A stretch of 64,000 bases of DNA from CALDTK01 sp965215115 (GCA_965215115.1 OZ244050.1:1922001-1986000), one strand, 5' to 3'. Numbered from the stretch's first letter, positions 26,905-36,460 are shown. Made by a program: numbers and translations. Notes: generated from the letters alone by a model not told the origin.

Positions 26905-28203
26905 GTGAATGCCGTAGCTTGCGCGGCTTCACCAGGCCCGGATGCCCCTGCTTGTATCCTGCCGCGCGCGCGCGTCCGTGCGCACACTCGTTTTGGTCGT
27001 TGCGGTCTATCCTTCACCACTGCCTGCCGGACATCGGCTCCCGCCGGTACCGCGCCCGAAAGCGCCGCCGCCGCCGCCGCACCCGCCGCCGCGACCTACT
27101 CCACGGCCCAGGCCCAGGCCCGCCTCACGGCCCTCGCCGCCCGCATGCAGACCTACCTCGCCGACCTCCCCGTCGACTCCCTGCGCATCCCGCGTAGCGT
27201 GGCCGGGGACGGGGGCGTGGCCGGGGTGGCGAGCCCGGACTGGACGAGCGGCTTCTTCGCCGGTACGCTCTGGCAGCTAGCCGCCGCAGACGAGGGCACA
27301 GCCACGTCAAGGGCTCTCGAGCGGGCCGCCCGCACGTGGACGGCCTTCTCGACCAAGGAGCAGTACAACGCCGGCGACCACGACCTCGGCTTCCGGGTGT
27401 ACTGCAGCTTCGGGGAGGGTTACGATCTGTTCGGCGTGGACGCCTACCGGCCCGTCATCGTGCAGGCCGCCCGCTCGCTCGCGACGCGCTTCGACGAGCG
27501 CGTCGGCGCGATCCGGAGCTGGGACTGGAACCGCGACCAGTGGCAGTACCCCGTGATCGTCGACAACATGATGAACCTCGAGTTGCTCTTCGAGGCCGCG
27601 CGCCTCAGCGGGGACACGAGCCTCTACCGCGTCGCCGACCGCCACGCCCGCACGACCCTCGCCAATCACTTCCGCGCCGACCACAGTTCTTACCACGTCG
27701 TCGACTACGACACCCTCACGGGCGCGGTGCGCCTCAAGCAAACGCACCAGGGCATGGCCGACGAGTCGGCCTGGGCGCGCGGGCAGGCCTGGGGGCTGTA
27801 CGGCTTCACGGCGGCCTACCGCTACACGCGCGACCCGGCCTACCTCGCGCAGGCCGAGCGCATCGCGGAGTTCTTCTTTACGCACCCGAACCTCCCGGCC
27901 GACGGCATCCCGTACTTCGATTTCGACGCGCCTGCCGGCAAAACGACCCCGCGCGATGCCTCGGCCGCGGTCATCGCGGCCTCGGCGCTGCTCGAGCTCC
28001 TCGAGTACGTGCCCGCGAAACGGGAGCGCTACCTGGGCTGGGCGGATCGGGTGCTGGCGACCCTCGAGACGGAAGCGTACCAGGCGCGGACGCCGCCGTT
28101 CCTGCTCGGGCACAGCACCGGCAACCAGCCGGCGGGCTCGGAGATCGACGTGCCGATCAACTACGCGGACTACTACTACGTGGAGGCGCTGGGGCGGCGG
28201 TGA
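26905..28203 (+). CDS. GH88 unsaturated glucuronyl hydrolase (N-terminus doubtful)
   Basis: 432 residues as read. From YSTAQAQARL onward it is a (alpha/alpha)6-barrel GH88: DWTSGFFAGTLWQLA, NAGDHDLGFRVYCSFG with the catalytic Asp, SWDWNRDQWQYPVIVDNMMNLELLF with the second Asp, TQGMADESAWARGQAWGLYGF, and YFDFDAPAG. It hydrates and releases 4-deoxy-unsaturated uronate from lyase products. The first ~50 residues as read are poor. In another frame ATG 26942 gives MPLLVSCRARASVRTLVLVVA, a signal peptide, 19 bases after a TAGCTTGC box; a one-base shift near 27005 would join it to LSFTTACRTS. Confidence 0.88.
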   Translation: MNAVACAASPGPDAPACILPRARVRAHTRFGRCGLSFTTACRTSAPAGTAPESAAAAAAPAAATYSTAQAQARLTALAARMQTYLADLPVDSLRIPRSVAGDGGVAGVASPDWTSGFFAGTLWQLAAADEGTATSRALERAARTWTAFSTKEQYNAGDHDLGFRVYCSFGEGYDLFGVDAYRPVIVQAARSLATRFDERVGAIRSWDWNRDQWQYPVIVDNMMNLELLFEAARLSGDTSLYRVADRHARTTLANHFRADHSSYHVVDYDTLTGAVRLKQTHQGMADESAWARGQAWGLYGFTAAYRYTRDPAYLAQAERIAEFFFTHPNLPADGIPYFDFDAPAGKTTPRDASAAVIAASALLELLEYVPAKRERYLGWADRVLATLETEAYQARTPPFLLGHSTGNQPAGSEIDVPINYADYYYVEALGRR

Positions 28204-28325
28204 GGGGCGGCGGTGCAGCGGCCGGATTTCACACGAAGGCGCTTCGCTAGCACGAAGGGGAAGCACGAAGGGGAAGCACGAAGGGGCACAAAGGCCCGCG
28301 CACCCGCCGTTCGGGCGTTGGGCAG

Positions 28326-29939
28326 TTATTTCCCCCGCCTGCGCATCTTCACCAACTCCGGGTGCTCCCCGGCGGGCATGGCGGCGCGTACTTCCCGTAG
28401 CCTTTCGGCAAAACCCGCTACCCTGGTCGCCTGCGCGGGGTCCTCGGCGAGATTGCGTTGCTCGAGGGGGTCGGCGATGAAGTCGAACAAGGCCCGGGCG
28501 GTGACGTGGCCCTCGGCGTCGGCCCACTCGCTGTAGCTGTAGCGGTCGGTAGTGACGTTGTCGCCGTCGAACCAGCGCGTGAGGGCCTCCTGGCGCCAGG
28601 GCGCGCCGGGGTCGCGGAGCAGGGGCACGAGGCTCTCGCCCTGGAGGGCGGCCGGGGCCTCGACGCCGGCCAGTTCGCACAGCGTCGGGAACAGATCGAC
28701 GAACTCCGCCACCGACGTGACGCGCTGCCCGGCCGGCATGCCGGGCGCCCGGACGAGGAGCGGGACCCGCAGCGAGCTCCTGAACAGGCAGTGCTTGTTC
28801 CACATGGTGTGGTCGCCGAGGTTGTAGCCGTGGTCGCCGACGAGCACGACGATGGTGTTGTCGGCCAGGCCGCTGCGCTCGAGCTCGGCGAGGATGCGGC
28901 CGACCTGCGCGTCGGCGTAGCTCATGGCCGCGTAGTAGCCGTGGAGGAGCTGTTTTGCGAAAGCGGTATCGAGGACCAGTTCCTTGGGCACCCCGGCGTA
29001 CAGGTGTAGCTCCCCGCTGCCGTGGTAGAGGTTGCGGGGGGTGCTTTCCGGGAAAGTGTAATTGGCGGGCAATCGGAAGTCACCCGCGTCGTACAGGTCC
29101 CAGTAGCGCTGCGGGGCGTTGAAGGGCAGGTGGGGTTTGCGCAGGCCCACGGCCATGAAGAAGGGCTGGGCGGTTACCTGCGAGAACTCGCGCAGCCATT
29201 CGACCGCATGGGTGGCGAGGCGTCCGTCGGCGTAGTCGTCATCCGCCACGTCGGCGGCCTCGAAGGCGGGGCCACGGCCGTTGGGAGACGTGCTGGCGAG
29301 GGCGACACTGGCCGGCAGGAGGTAGTGGCGGTCGGGGGAACCCGGCTCGGGTCGGGCGTCCCAGAAGGGTTCGCTCCAGTCGCCGGCGTGGTCGTCGGCG
29401 AAGTGCAGCACTTTCCCCATGCCGAGCGTGTGGTAGCCGGCGGATTTGAAGTGCCCAAACAGCGTGGTGGCACCGGGGGCGTCCTCGTCGATGCGGGCGG
29501 TGTAGTCGAGGAAGCGACTCACGTCGGGCCTGAGGCCCGTCATCATGCTCGCGCGCGAGGCCCCGCACACGGGCACGTTGCACACCGCGCGCTCGAACAC
29601 GCTCGCGCTCGCGGCCAGGGCGTCGAGGTGGGGCGTCCGGGCCTGCGCCACGCCGTAAGCCCCAAACTCCGGGCGCAGGTCGTCAACCAAGAGGAAGAGG
29701 ACGTTGGGGCGCGGGGCGGCGGTGGCGGCGGTAGTGGCGGCGGCGGTGGCGGCGGTGGTCCCGGTGGTCCTGGCGGTCCCGGTGGCGGTGCTATCGGTCC
29801 CTTGGCTCGCGCGTGGACCCGCGCAGGCGATGAAAGCGACGAGGAGGGGCGCCAGGGCGTATAGCAGGCGCGTGTGTAGCAGTGGCGCGTGTTGTAGTGA
29901 CGCGGGGCGGGAGTTGGCGAGCGGCCGAAGGTTTGGCAT
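28326..29939 (-). CDS. Sulfatase (formylglycine type), lipoprotein
   Basis: 537 residues. Lipobox-like LLVAFIACAG, then a Thr/Ala/Gly low-complexity linker (residues ~50-76) coded by GGC/GGT-rich repeats. The catalytic domain starts RPNVLFLLVDDLRPEFGAYG. The modification site is C125 in VCGASRASMMTG (C-x-A-x-R), with metal ligands DD at 86-87. Resembles iduronate-2-sulfatase-like S1 enzymes. Needs a formylglycine-generating enzyme, not in the window. It should remove sulfate from glycan fragments in the periplasm. Elements at 28400 and 28952. Confidence 0.92.
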   Translation of the reverse strand: MPNLRPLANSRPASLQHAPLLHTRLLYALAPLLVAFIACAGPRASQGTDSTATGTARTTGTTAATAAATTAATAAPRPNVLFLLVDDLRPEFGAYGVAQARTPHLDALAASASVFERAVCNVPVCGASRASMMTGLRPDVSRFLDYTARIDEDAPGATTLFGHFKSAGYHTLGMGKVLHFADDHAGDWSEPFWDARPEPGSPDRHYLLPASVALASTSPNGRGPAFEAADVADDDYADGRLATHAVEWLREFSQVTAQPFFMAVGLRKPHLPFNAPQRYWDLYDAGDFRLPANYTFPESTPRNLYHGSGELHLYAGVPKELVLDTAFAKQLLHGYYAAMSYADAQVGRILAELERSGLADNTIVVLVGDHGYNLGDHTMWNKHCLFRSSLRVPLLVRAPGMPAGQRVTSVAEFVDLFPTLCELAGVEAPAALQGESLVPLLRDPGAPWRQEALTRWFDGDNVTTDRYSYSEWADAEGHVTARALFDFIADPLEQRNLAEDPAQATRVAGFAERLREVRAAMPAGEHPELVKMRRRGK

Positions 29940-30329
29940 CTGATTGTCGGTAAGCTACGTAGAGGATGGCGCGCACGACTGGCCGGTGGTCGTGCGTAGC
30001 ACGATGGGCCGGTAGCCGTGCGTAAAAATGGGGAGTTTTGCGTCTCGCTGGGTCGGCATGCATGACGCGGGTGCCCGCGGCCGGTCGGTGACGAGATGAC
30101 CTATGCGGATTTGCAAAGTGCAACCGAAAGTTCGTTCGGCAAGGGGTACGTCGGGTACGCTGGTGGCATCTTTCGTAAAATAGAGTTGTGAATCCGCGCA
30201 CGTGATCTGGTCGCCGTCCCTTCGACGGGGCTAGCGCTCCGATCTGGGTATGCATGCGAGCTGGTTAGGGGCTCGGTTGTCCAAATCTCTCCATCGGGAA
30301 GTGCGAAGGGGCGATTTTCTTCCCGGCCT
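29940..30329. other. Long intergenic region, no gene recognised
   Basis: Between divergent genes. Contains an imperfect repeat of TGGCCGGTGGTCGTGCGTAG / GGGCCGGTAGCCGTGCGTA near 29980-30025 and an AT-richer stretch at 30100-30190. Nothing with a convincing coding pattern or RNA fold. It presumably holds the sulfatase promoter and the DUF4861 promoter. Confidence 0.4.
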
Positions 30330-30337
30330 TACCTTCC
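30330..30337 (+). promoter_or_regulatory. -7 box TACCTTCC upstream of DUF4861 gene
   Basis: Same octamer as in the leaderless group, but here 32 bases before the ATG at 30370, so this message would have a short leader. Confidence 0.4.
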
Positions 30338-30369
30338 GCGTAGTCCATTTTCGCACTTTACCCGACCGT

Positions 30370-31377
30370 ATGCCCCTCACCCTATCCCGACGCAGTCCCC
30401 TCCTCCAGGTGATGACCTGGCCGCTGGCGCTGCTGGCGGCCGCGGTGGTCGCGTGCGGCGGTCCGGCCCAAGACCTCAGTATCGGTACACAGACCGACCA
30501 GCGCGACGCCACTGCCACCGCCGCCCGCGCCCAGGTCGTGCTCAAGACCCAGGACTTCCCCTTCGACCCGCTCCGCAAAGACAGCGTGGCCGGGGTTTAC
30601 GTGGCGCGCGAGACGGTGGAGGTGCCGACGGGTCTGCTTCCGCAAAACAAGTGGGTCATGTTCGAGGGGCCGGTGCTCGAGAACGACCGGATCGCGTACC
30701 GTTTTTACATGGACGCGCGCCACCGCTTCGACATCTACGGCAAGCGCGTACCCGCGCTCGTGATGGACACCGTCGGCTGGGACTACCACGACGTGACCGA
30801 CTGGGGGGCCGACATCCTGAAGGTGGGCGAGAGCCTCGGCTTCGGGAGTCCGGGGGTGCTGGTGGGGGACTCGCTGTACACGCTGTCCGACGCGCGCCGC
30901 AAGGTGGTGACGGTGACGAGCGCCGGGGGAGACGTGGCGAGTTTGCGCACCACGTTCGAAGACCTGCGCATTGGCGATCAGCTTATCAACCTCACGCAGG
31001 ACTGGCGTTTGGCCGCCGGTGATTACGGTGCCGAGCTCACGCTGGCCGTCACGAAAGGGGTTTTGCCGAAAGGCGCCGCCTTCGCGACCGGGCTCAACAA
31101 ACTCGGTCCGCCGCCGGAGACGATGGACGTAGGCGTCTGCCGAGCGCTCTACACCTACGGCGCGCAGAGCTACCACGGCGAAGACCTCGGGATGGCGGTT
31201 TTGGCGAAAGCCGAGTACCGGCCGCAGCAAGGCGACCACCGCCTGAGCCACCTGTTGGTCTTCGGTGCCGACCTTCAGAAAGTGAGCTACAAGATGCTGG
31301 CCGGCTGGAGCCGCGGCGCCGAAGCGATTGACACGCCGGAAAAATTCGTCGCCCTCGTCCAAAACGAATGTCGGTAG
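30370..31377 (+). CDS. DUF4861-family lipoprotein
   Basis: 335 residues from ATG 30370. Lipobox LLAAAVVACG. The body matches DUF4861: RFYMDARHRFDIYGKRVPALVMDTVGWDYHDVTDWGADILKVGESLGFGS, LRTTFEDLRIG, and VCRALYTYGAQSYHGEDLGMAVL. These proteins occur in polysaccharide utilisation loci for uronate-containing glycans; the fold is supersandwich-like and the activity is not established. Its stop (TAG) is directly followed by the ATG of the next gene. Elements at 30636, 31060 and 31198. Confidence 0.85.
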   Translation: MPLTLSRRSPLLQVMTWPLALLAAAVVACGGPAQDLSIGTQTDQRDATATAARAQVVLKTQDFPFDPLRKDSVAGVYVARETVEVPTGLLPQNKWVMFEGPVLENDRIAYRFYMDARHRFDIYGKRVPALVMDTVGWDYHDVTDWGADILKVGESLGFGSPGVLVGDSLYTLSDARRKVVTVTSAGGDVASLRTTFEDLRIGDQLINLTQDWRLAAGDYGAELTLAVTKGVLPKGAAFATGLNKLGPPPETMDVGVCRALYTYGAQSYHGEDLGMAVLAKAEYRPQQGDHRLSHLLVFGADLQKVSYKMLAGWSRGAEAIDTPEKFVALVQNECR

Positions 31378-32580
31378 ATGAGGACGCGCCTAACTGTCTA
31401 TCCTGCCTGCGCATTAGCCGTGCTTCTGCTGGGACTCGTCGTGGCCTGCGGGGCATCCCGACGGCAGATGGATGCGAGGTATGGCCGTGGGTCCGCGAGC
31501 GGAGGTGGCGTCACGCTCGACACGGCGGAAGTTTTGGCGAAAGCTGCCCTCAGCCGCAACCTACCCGTCGTCACCGTGACGGCCACGCGCGCCGAGCGAA
31601 GTGCCGGCGGGCCGCACGATTACTTCTCGGAGGGCCTGTACTGGTGGCCCGACCCCGCCAATCCCGATGGCCCGTACCTCCGCCGCGACGGGGAGCCGAA
31701 TCCCGACAACTTCAACGCCCACCGCGATGCCCTCCGCGCGATGACCGACGCGGTGTCCGACCTCACGGCCGCCTACCTCATCACGGATGACGCATCGTAC
31801 GCCCGCGACGCCCGGCGGCACCTGCGGGCGTGGTTCGTGGACACGGCCACGCGCATGAACCCGAACTTACGCTACGGGCAGGCGATCTCGGGGCACAACG
31901 ACGGGCGCTTCATCGGGATCATCGACACGCGCGAGTTGATTTACGCGGCGCTGGCGGCCGACCGGCTCGCGGCGCGCGGGCAGCTACGTGGCGAGGAGTT
32001 GGCGGGGGTGCGGCGCTGGTTCGAGGCCTACGCCGAGTGGCTCGTGTTTGACGAGTTCGGCATCGACGAGCGCTACAACGGCAACAACCACAGCAGTTGG
32101 TGGGGCGCGCAGGTGGCGGCTTTCGCCAAAACCGCCCAGCGGGCCGACCTGCTGGACACGGCGCGCACGCAGTACCGCGAGCAGCTCGCCCGACAACTCC
32201 GTGCCGACGGCCTCTTCCCCGAGGAGCTCGCCCGCACCAAACCCGGGGACTACAGCCGCTTCAACCTCGACGCCCTGTGTACGCTGGCCGCCGTGGCGAG
32301 CGCCCCGGGGCACGACCTGTGGCAACACCGCACGCCCGGCGGCGCGACCCTCGCCGCGGCGACGGCGGCGCACGCGGGGCTGTACGCCGCGCCCGAGACC
32401 TGGACCTACGGCACGGACCTCGAGCCCCAGCTCGAGCCCGTGGCGGCCGACTGGATCTATTTTGCGGCCCGCCACTACGGCGACCCGGTGTACGCGCGGC
32501 TCTGGCGTACGCTCGACCGCGACAACTACTACGGCTCCCTGTCGAAGCTGCTGCTGATCACGACTTCCGCCGCGCAGTGA
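31378..32580 (+). CDS. Alginate-lyase-family lipoprotein
   Basis: 400 residues. Lipobox LLLGLVVACG. Alginate_lyase (alpha/alpha-toroid) domain: HDYFSEGLYWWPDPANPDGPYLRRDGEPNPDNF, then the catalytic-type NNHSSWWGAQVAAFAKT and KPGDYSRFNLDALCTLA. Family members cleave uronate polymers by beta-elimination, giving the unsaturated ends that GH88 and KduI/KduD would process. Exact substrate (alginate, glucuronan or ulvan-like) cannot be told. Elements at 31531 (VLAKA) and 32119 (FAKT). Confidence 0.87.
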   Translation: MRTRLTVYPACALAVLLLGLVVACGASRRQMDARYGRGSASGGGVTLDTAEVLAKAALSRNLPVVTVTATRAERSAGGPHDYFSEGLYWWPDPANPDGPYLRRDGEPNPDNFNAHRDALRAMTDAVSDLTAAYLITDDASYARDARRHLRAWFVDTATRMNPNLRYGQAISGHNDGRFIGIIDTRELIYAALAADRLAARGQLRGEELAGVRRWFEAYAEWLVFDEFGIDERYNGNNHSSWWGAQVAAFAKTAQRADLLDTARTQYREQLARQLRADGLFPEELARTKPGDYSRFNLDALCTLAAVASAPGHDLWQHRTPGGATLAAATAAHAGLYAAPETWTYGTDLEPQLEPVAADWIYFAARHYGDPVYARLWRTLDRDNYYGSLSKLLLITTSAAQ

Positions 32581-32607
32581 GGCGCTGTACCACTAAAAAA
32601 CCTCCCC

Positions 32608-33417
32608 ATCGAACCCCCATCCACCCCCCGCACCGCCGCCGTCACGGGTGCCAACGGCACCCTCGGCGCGGGCTTCACGCGCGCGCTGGCGGAGGCCGGC
32701 TACCGGACGTACATGCTCGTGCGCCCCGGCAAGGACCTCGCCGCCCTCACGCACCCCTTCACCGAGGCCGGCCTGGACGTGCGCGCGCTCGACTGCGACG
32801 TGCTCGACCAAGACTCCGTCCAGGCCGCGGCCGGTGCGCTCCTGGCGGAGAGCGCGCGCCTCGACGTGCTCGTCAACTGTGCCGGCGGCAACCGCCCGGG
32901 CGCCGTCGTGATGCCGGGGCAGGGCGTGTTCGACGTCTCGGTGGAGGCCCTGCGGGAGGTCGTCGACCTGAACCTCCTCGGGACGATGATCCCGTCGCTC
33001 GTTTTCGCGAAAGCCATGTCGGGGCAGCGCTCCGGCTGCATCGTCAACGTCTCCAGCATGGCGGCCTCGCAGCCGCTCACGCGCGTGGTAGGCTACTCGG
33101 CGGCGAAGGCGGGGATCGACAACTTCACCCGTTGGCTCGCCGTGGAGCTGGCCACCAAGTACGGCGAGGGCCTGCGCGTCAACGCCATCGCGCCGGGCTT
33201 CTTCCTCGCCGAGCAGAATCGGGCGCTGCTCACGAATCCGGACGGCAGCCTCACGGCCCGCGGCGAGACGATCATCTCGCAGACGCCGGCCGGGAGATTC
33301 GGGGAGCCGGAGGAGCTGTTGAGTACGCTGCTGTGGCTCGTGGATGCGCGGTCGAGCTTCGTGAATGGGGTAGTGGTGCCGGTGGATGGGGGCTTTTCGG
33401 CTTTTGGGGGGGTGTAG
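32608..33417 (+). CDS. SDR-family oxidoreductase, no canonical start codon
   Basis: The SDR fold begins with TAAVTGANGTLGAGFTRALAEAG at 32635, in frame with the ATG at 32713 but upstream of it, so starting at 32713 would remove the NAD-binding GxxxGxG loop. Between the upstream stop (32580) and 32635 this frame holds no ATG, GTG or TTG; I place the start at ATC 32608 as a placeholder. NNAGG-like NCAGGNRPG and the catalytic YSAAK follow. By context it may be the D-mannonate/fructuronate-type SDR reductase supplying UxuA, which the locus otherwise lacks; that role is inferred. Confidence 0.75.
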   Translation: MEPPSTPRTAAVTGANGTLGAGFTRALAEAGYRTYMLVRPGKDLAALTHPFTEAGLDVRALDCDVLDQDSVQAAAGALLAESARLDVLVNCAGGNRPGAVVMPGQGVFDVSVEALREVVDLNLLGTMIPSLVFAKAMSGQRSGCIVNVSSMAASQPLTRVVGYSAAKAGIDNFTRWLAVELATKYGEGLRVNAIAPGFFLAEQNRALLTNPDGSLTARGETIISQTPAGRFGEPEELLSTLLWLVDARSSFVNGVVVPVDGGFSAFGGV

Positions 33418-33453
33418 TGTGGATCGCAGTGACAAGCCCGAATCCCGAAAGCC

Positions 33454-34635
33454 TCAGAATGGACAAGCAAAGAGCTCGAGCCGCCGCTGCGCCGCCCACG
33501 CCTCACGTACCCGCTCCGGGATCGGCTGGCCCCGCTCGGTGTACCACGCCACCACCTCCCCGACGCGCGTGCGCCACTTGCTCTCGGCGTTGAGCGCGAT
33601 GGACCGCAGGCGGTGATGCAGGAAAGGATTGTCGAAACGCTCCAAGGTCGTTTTGGCGAAAGCCTCCACCTCGGCGGCGGGCAGGCCGTCTAGCAGCGTC
33701 GGGGCCACGTCTTCGTACATCAGCGCCTCTAGCCAGGGGCCCCAGGTCGGGTTTTGCCGAAAGGCGCGCACCGTCTCGATGTCGTTGGTGAGCCCCACGG
33801 GGACCATCATCGTGTGCACGGCGTTGAGGAGGCGCACCTTGAGGGCGCGGTAGGGCGCGAGGTCCGCGACGGAGCGTACGTTTAGTTCCGCTTCCGCAAA
33901 ACGCCAGTGCCGCCCGAGGCGCTCGGGCGCGTCTTCGAGCAGCCAGCTGTGGTACGGCTCGACGCACACCGCGGCCGCATCCGCGAAACGCGCCTGCCCG
34001 TCGAGCGGGGTCTGCGGCAAACCCGGTACGATGCGGTCGACGAGCGTCGAGGTGAAGGTGCAGGCCGCGTCGACCCAGTGCTGGAAGTCCGCGCCCAACT
34101 CCCACAGCTCGCCATACTGCCTAACGCACGCCGCCAGCGCCGCACCGTTGTCGGCGATCAGTTCGCAGGGCAACACGTCGAGCCCGCGCGCCACGTCGCC
34201 GCCGCACCAGCGGTAGCGCGCGTACAAAAAAGCCGTGAGTTTGCCCGGGAACTCTACCGCCGCGTCGTCCCCCCGCCGGTCCGCAGGCTCGAAGGCGATC
34301 CCGGCCTCGGTCGTGTTGCTGATCACCGTGTGGAGCGTCGGGACCTGCGCCAGCGCCAGGTAGCCGCGCCAATCTCGGTACGGGTACACGGCGCCCGCGA
34401 TGACGTCCACGAGCTCCACCCGGTCTACGGTCTTGCCCGCGTGCCGCCCGCGCGTCCAAACGTGGTAGCGCCAGTCTTGCGCCTCGAGCGCTTCGTATTT
34501 GCCGCCGGGCGTCGGCCGCACCACCACCGCGCGCCCCACCGCGTGCCCCGCCCCCCGCAGCCGCGACATCATCCAGGCCGCGAAGCCGCGCTGGAAGTTG
34601 CCCGCCCCAAACAGTACCGTCGTCACGTCTTCCAT
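33454..34635 (-). CDS. uxaB: Tagaturonate/mannitol-type dehydrogenase
   Basis: 393 residues. N-terminal Rossmann LFGAGNFQRGFAAWM, middle VISNTTEAGI and CELIADNGAAL, and the C-terminal helical domain with the catalytic-Lys segment ALKVRLLNAVHTMMVP, as in UxaB. Reduces D-tagaturonate to D-altronate with NADH, second step of galacturonate breakdown after UxaC. Last gene of the LacI-led operon, four bases after uxaA in transcription order. Elements at 33650, 33751 and 33890. Confidence 0.9.
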   Translation of the reverse strand: MEDVTTVLFGAGNFQRGFAAWMMSRLRGAGHAVGRAVVVRPTPGGKYEALEAQDWRYHVWTRGRHAGKTVDRVELVDVIAGAVYPYRDWRGYLALAQVPTLHTVISNTTEAGIAFEPADRRGDDAAVEFPGKLTAFLYARYRWCGGDVARGLDVLPCELIADNGAALAACVRQYGELWELGADFQHWVDAACTFTSTLVDRIVPGLPQTPLDGQARFADAAAVCVEPYHSWLLEDAPERLGRHWRFAEAELNVRSVADLAPYRALKVRLLNAVHTMMVPVGLTNDIETVRAFRQNPTWGPWLEALMYEDVAPTLLDGLPAAEVEAFAKTTLERFDNPFLHHRLRSIALNAESKWRTRVGEVVAWYTERGQPIPERVREAWAAQRRLELFACPF

Positions 34636-34639
34636 AGGG

Positions 34640-36460
34640 CTACAGGCTGAGGTCTTGGCGCCAGGGGATGAAGTCGAACTGCCGCAGGCGCTCGGCCTTC
34701 GTGGCGTAGGTTCCGCTCGCGGTCGCGATCAGCTTTCGCCAAAACGCCGCCGCGAGCTCCTCGGCGTTGCGGCGCCCACCGAGCAGTTCACCGGCGTCGA
34801 AGTCGACCAGGTCCGCGAGCCGCGTGGCGATCTCGCTGTTGCTCGACACCTTCAGCACCGGCGCCACGGGATTGCCGGTGGGCGTGCCGAGCCCGGTCGT
34901 GAAGGCGATGATCTGCGCTCCTGAGCCGGCGAGTCCGGTGGTGCTCTCGACGTCGTTGCCGGGGGTGCACAGCAGGTGGAGCCCGGGGCGCCGCGCGGGC
35001 TCCGTGTAGTCGAGCACGCCGCTGATCGGCGCGGTGCCGCCCTTGCGCGCGGCCCCGGCGCTCTTCATGGCGTCGGTGATGAGCCCCTCGCGGATGTTGC
35101 CGGGGCTCGGGTTATACGCGAAGCCGCTTCCCGCGCGCTCGGCCGCGGCGGCGTAGGTGGACATCAGCCGCGCAAACCGCTCGGCGTCCTCCGCGCGCTC
35201 GCAGCGGCCGATCAGTTCGCCCTCCACGCCGTTGAGCTCCGGGAACTCCGCCAGGATGCTGCGCCCGCCCGCGGCCACGAGCCAGTCGCTCACGGTGCCT
35301 AGCAGCGGATTGGCCGTGATCCCCGAGAAGCCGTCCGAGCCCCCGCACTCCAACCCCAGGCATAGCGCACTCACGGGGGCCGGCGCACGCGTGACGCGGT
35401 TGACGTGCCCGATCCCGATGACGGTCTGCCGCAGGGTGTCCCCGAGGAACTGCGCTTCGTTGCCGGCTGCTTGCTGCTCCGCGACCACGATGCGGCGCGG
35501 AGCGGGGGCACCTGAGCCGGTCGGCTCACCCGGGCTCGTCGGACCGTAAATCCCGGCCGTCACGCCCGGCCCGGCAGCCGCAAGGGAGGCCGGCGCCCCG
35601 CGCTCCGCGAGCACGGCCAGCAGTTCGGCCACTTGCGCATTCTGGCACCCGAGACTCAGCACCGTGGCCCCGCCCACATTCGGGTGGAGCAGGTAGCCGG
35701 CCAGCAGCCGCACGAGTCGCGCACTGTCGCCGCGCGTACCCCCGCAACCGCCCTCGTGCCGCAGGAAGCGCACGCCGTCGACGTTCGGGAAGTACGGCGA
35801 GCGGGTGAGCTGCGCGCCGTGCTCAGCATCCGCGGCTGCCGGGCCGGACCCCGCCGCCCGCCCCAGAATCGGGATCGCGTCCAGGGCTCGACCATCAGCA
35901 CCCCCGGCGACACCCGCGGCGAGCGCGCGCAGGTCGAAGCGCTCGGCCGCGTCCGGGACGAAGCCCAACTGCCGCTCGAGGTGCGCCTGCAGCAGGTCGA
36001 CGTTGCGGTTCTCGCAGAACACCAGCGGGACCACCAACCAGACGTTGGCCACGCCGACGCCCCCGTCGCCGCGGTGGTAGCCGTCGAAGGTCACGGGTAG
36101 CCCGGGCGGGAGCGTCGGGCGGGGCCAGGGCGCGGGCGGCGACCAGGTGGCCTTGCCCGGGTCCACGGCGTGGACGAGATTTGCGGTGGTGACTAGCGTA
36201 CCGGCGGGTAGCGCAGTGACGGCCCGCCCGACGGTGACGCCGTACATGCGGACGAGCCCTCCGGCGGGGATGTCGCGGGTGGTGAATTTGTGTTTGGCGG
36301 GGACGCCTTGCGGCAAAACCAGCCGCGCGCCGCCCGCCTCGACGGTTTCGTGGGCGGCTAGGTCGTGGAGCGCGACGGCGAGGTCGTCGCCGGCGTGCAG
36401 CACCAGCGTACGCTGACCCGTGGCCTCGACCCTGGGCACTTGCGGAGCGCGCGCGCTCAT
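34640..36460 (-). CDS. uxaA: Altronate dehydratase
   Basis: 606 residues. The N-terminal SAF-like domain (residues ~20-110: FTTRDIPAGGLVRMYG, DVVTTANLVHA-type end) precedes the UxaA catalytic domain: FLRHEGGCGGTRGDSARL, GLECGGSDGFSGITANPLLG, and CTPGNDVESTTGLAGSGAQIIAFTTGLGTPTGNPVAPVLKV. Iron-dependent dehydration of D-altronate to KDG. Start overlaps the preceding hydrolase stop by ATGA. Somewhat longer than the ~500-residue family norm, through Ala/Gly/Pro-rich insertions near residues 165-195 and 280-310. Elements at 34732 and 36305. Confidence 0.93.
   Translation of the reverse strand: MSARAPQVPRVEATGQRTLVLHAGDDLAVALHDLAAHETVEAGGARLVLPQGVPAKHKFTTRDIPAGGLVRMYGVTVGRAVTALPAGTLVTTANLVHAVDPGKATWSPPAPWPRPTLPPGLPVTFDGYHRGDGGVGVANVWLVVPLVFCENRNVDLLQAHLERQLGFVPDAAERFDLRALAAGVAGGADGRALDAIPILGRAAGSGPAAADAEHGAQLTRSPYFPNVDGVRFLRHEGGCGGTRGDSARLVRLLAGYLLHPNVGGATVLSLGCQNAQVAELLAVLAERGAPASLAAAGPGVTAGIYGPTSPGEPTGSGAPAPRRIVVAEQQAAGNEAQFLGDTLRQTVIGIGHVNRVTRAPAPVSALCLGLECGGSDGFSGITANPLLGTVSDWLVAAGGRSILAEFPELNGVEGELIGRCERAEDAERFARLMSTYAAAAERAGSGFAYNPSPGNIREGLITDAMKSAGAARKGGTAPISGVLDYTEPARRPGLHLLCTPGNDVESTTGLAGSGAQIIAFTTGLGTPTGNPVAPVLKVSSNSEIATRLADLVDFDAGELLGGRRNAEELAAAFWRKLIATASGTYATKAERLRQFDFIPWRQDLSL

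Noticed and set aside
29710..29790. GGC/GGT-rich repeat as a minisatellite or regulatory array
   Set aside because: It lies inside the sulfatase frame and codes a Thr/Ala linker after the lipobox, which such lipoproteins often have.
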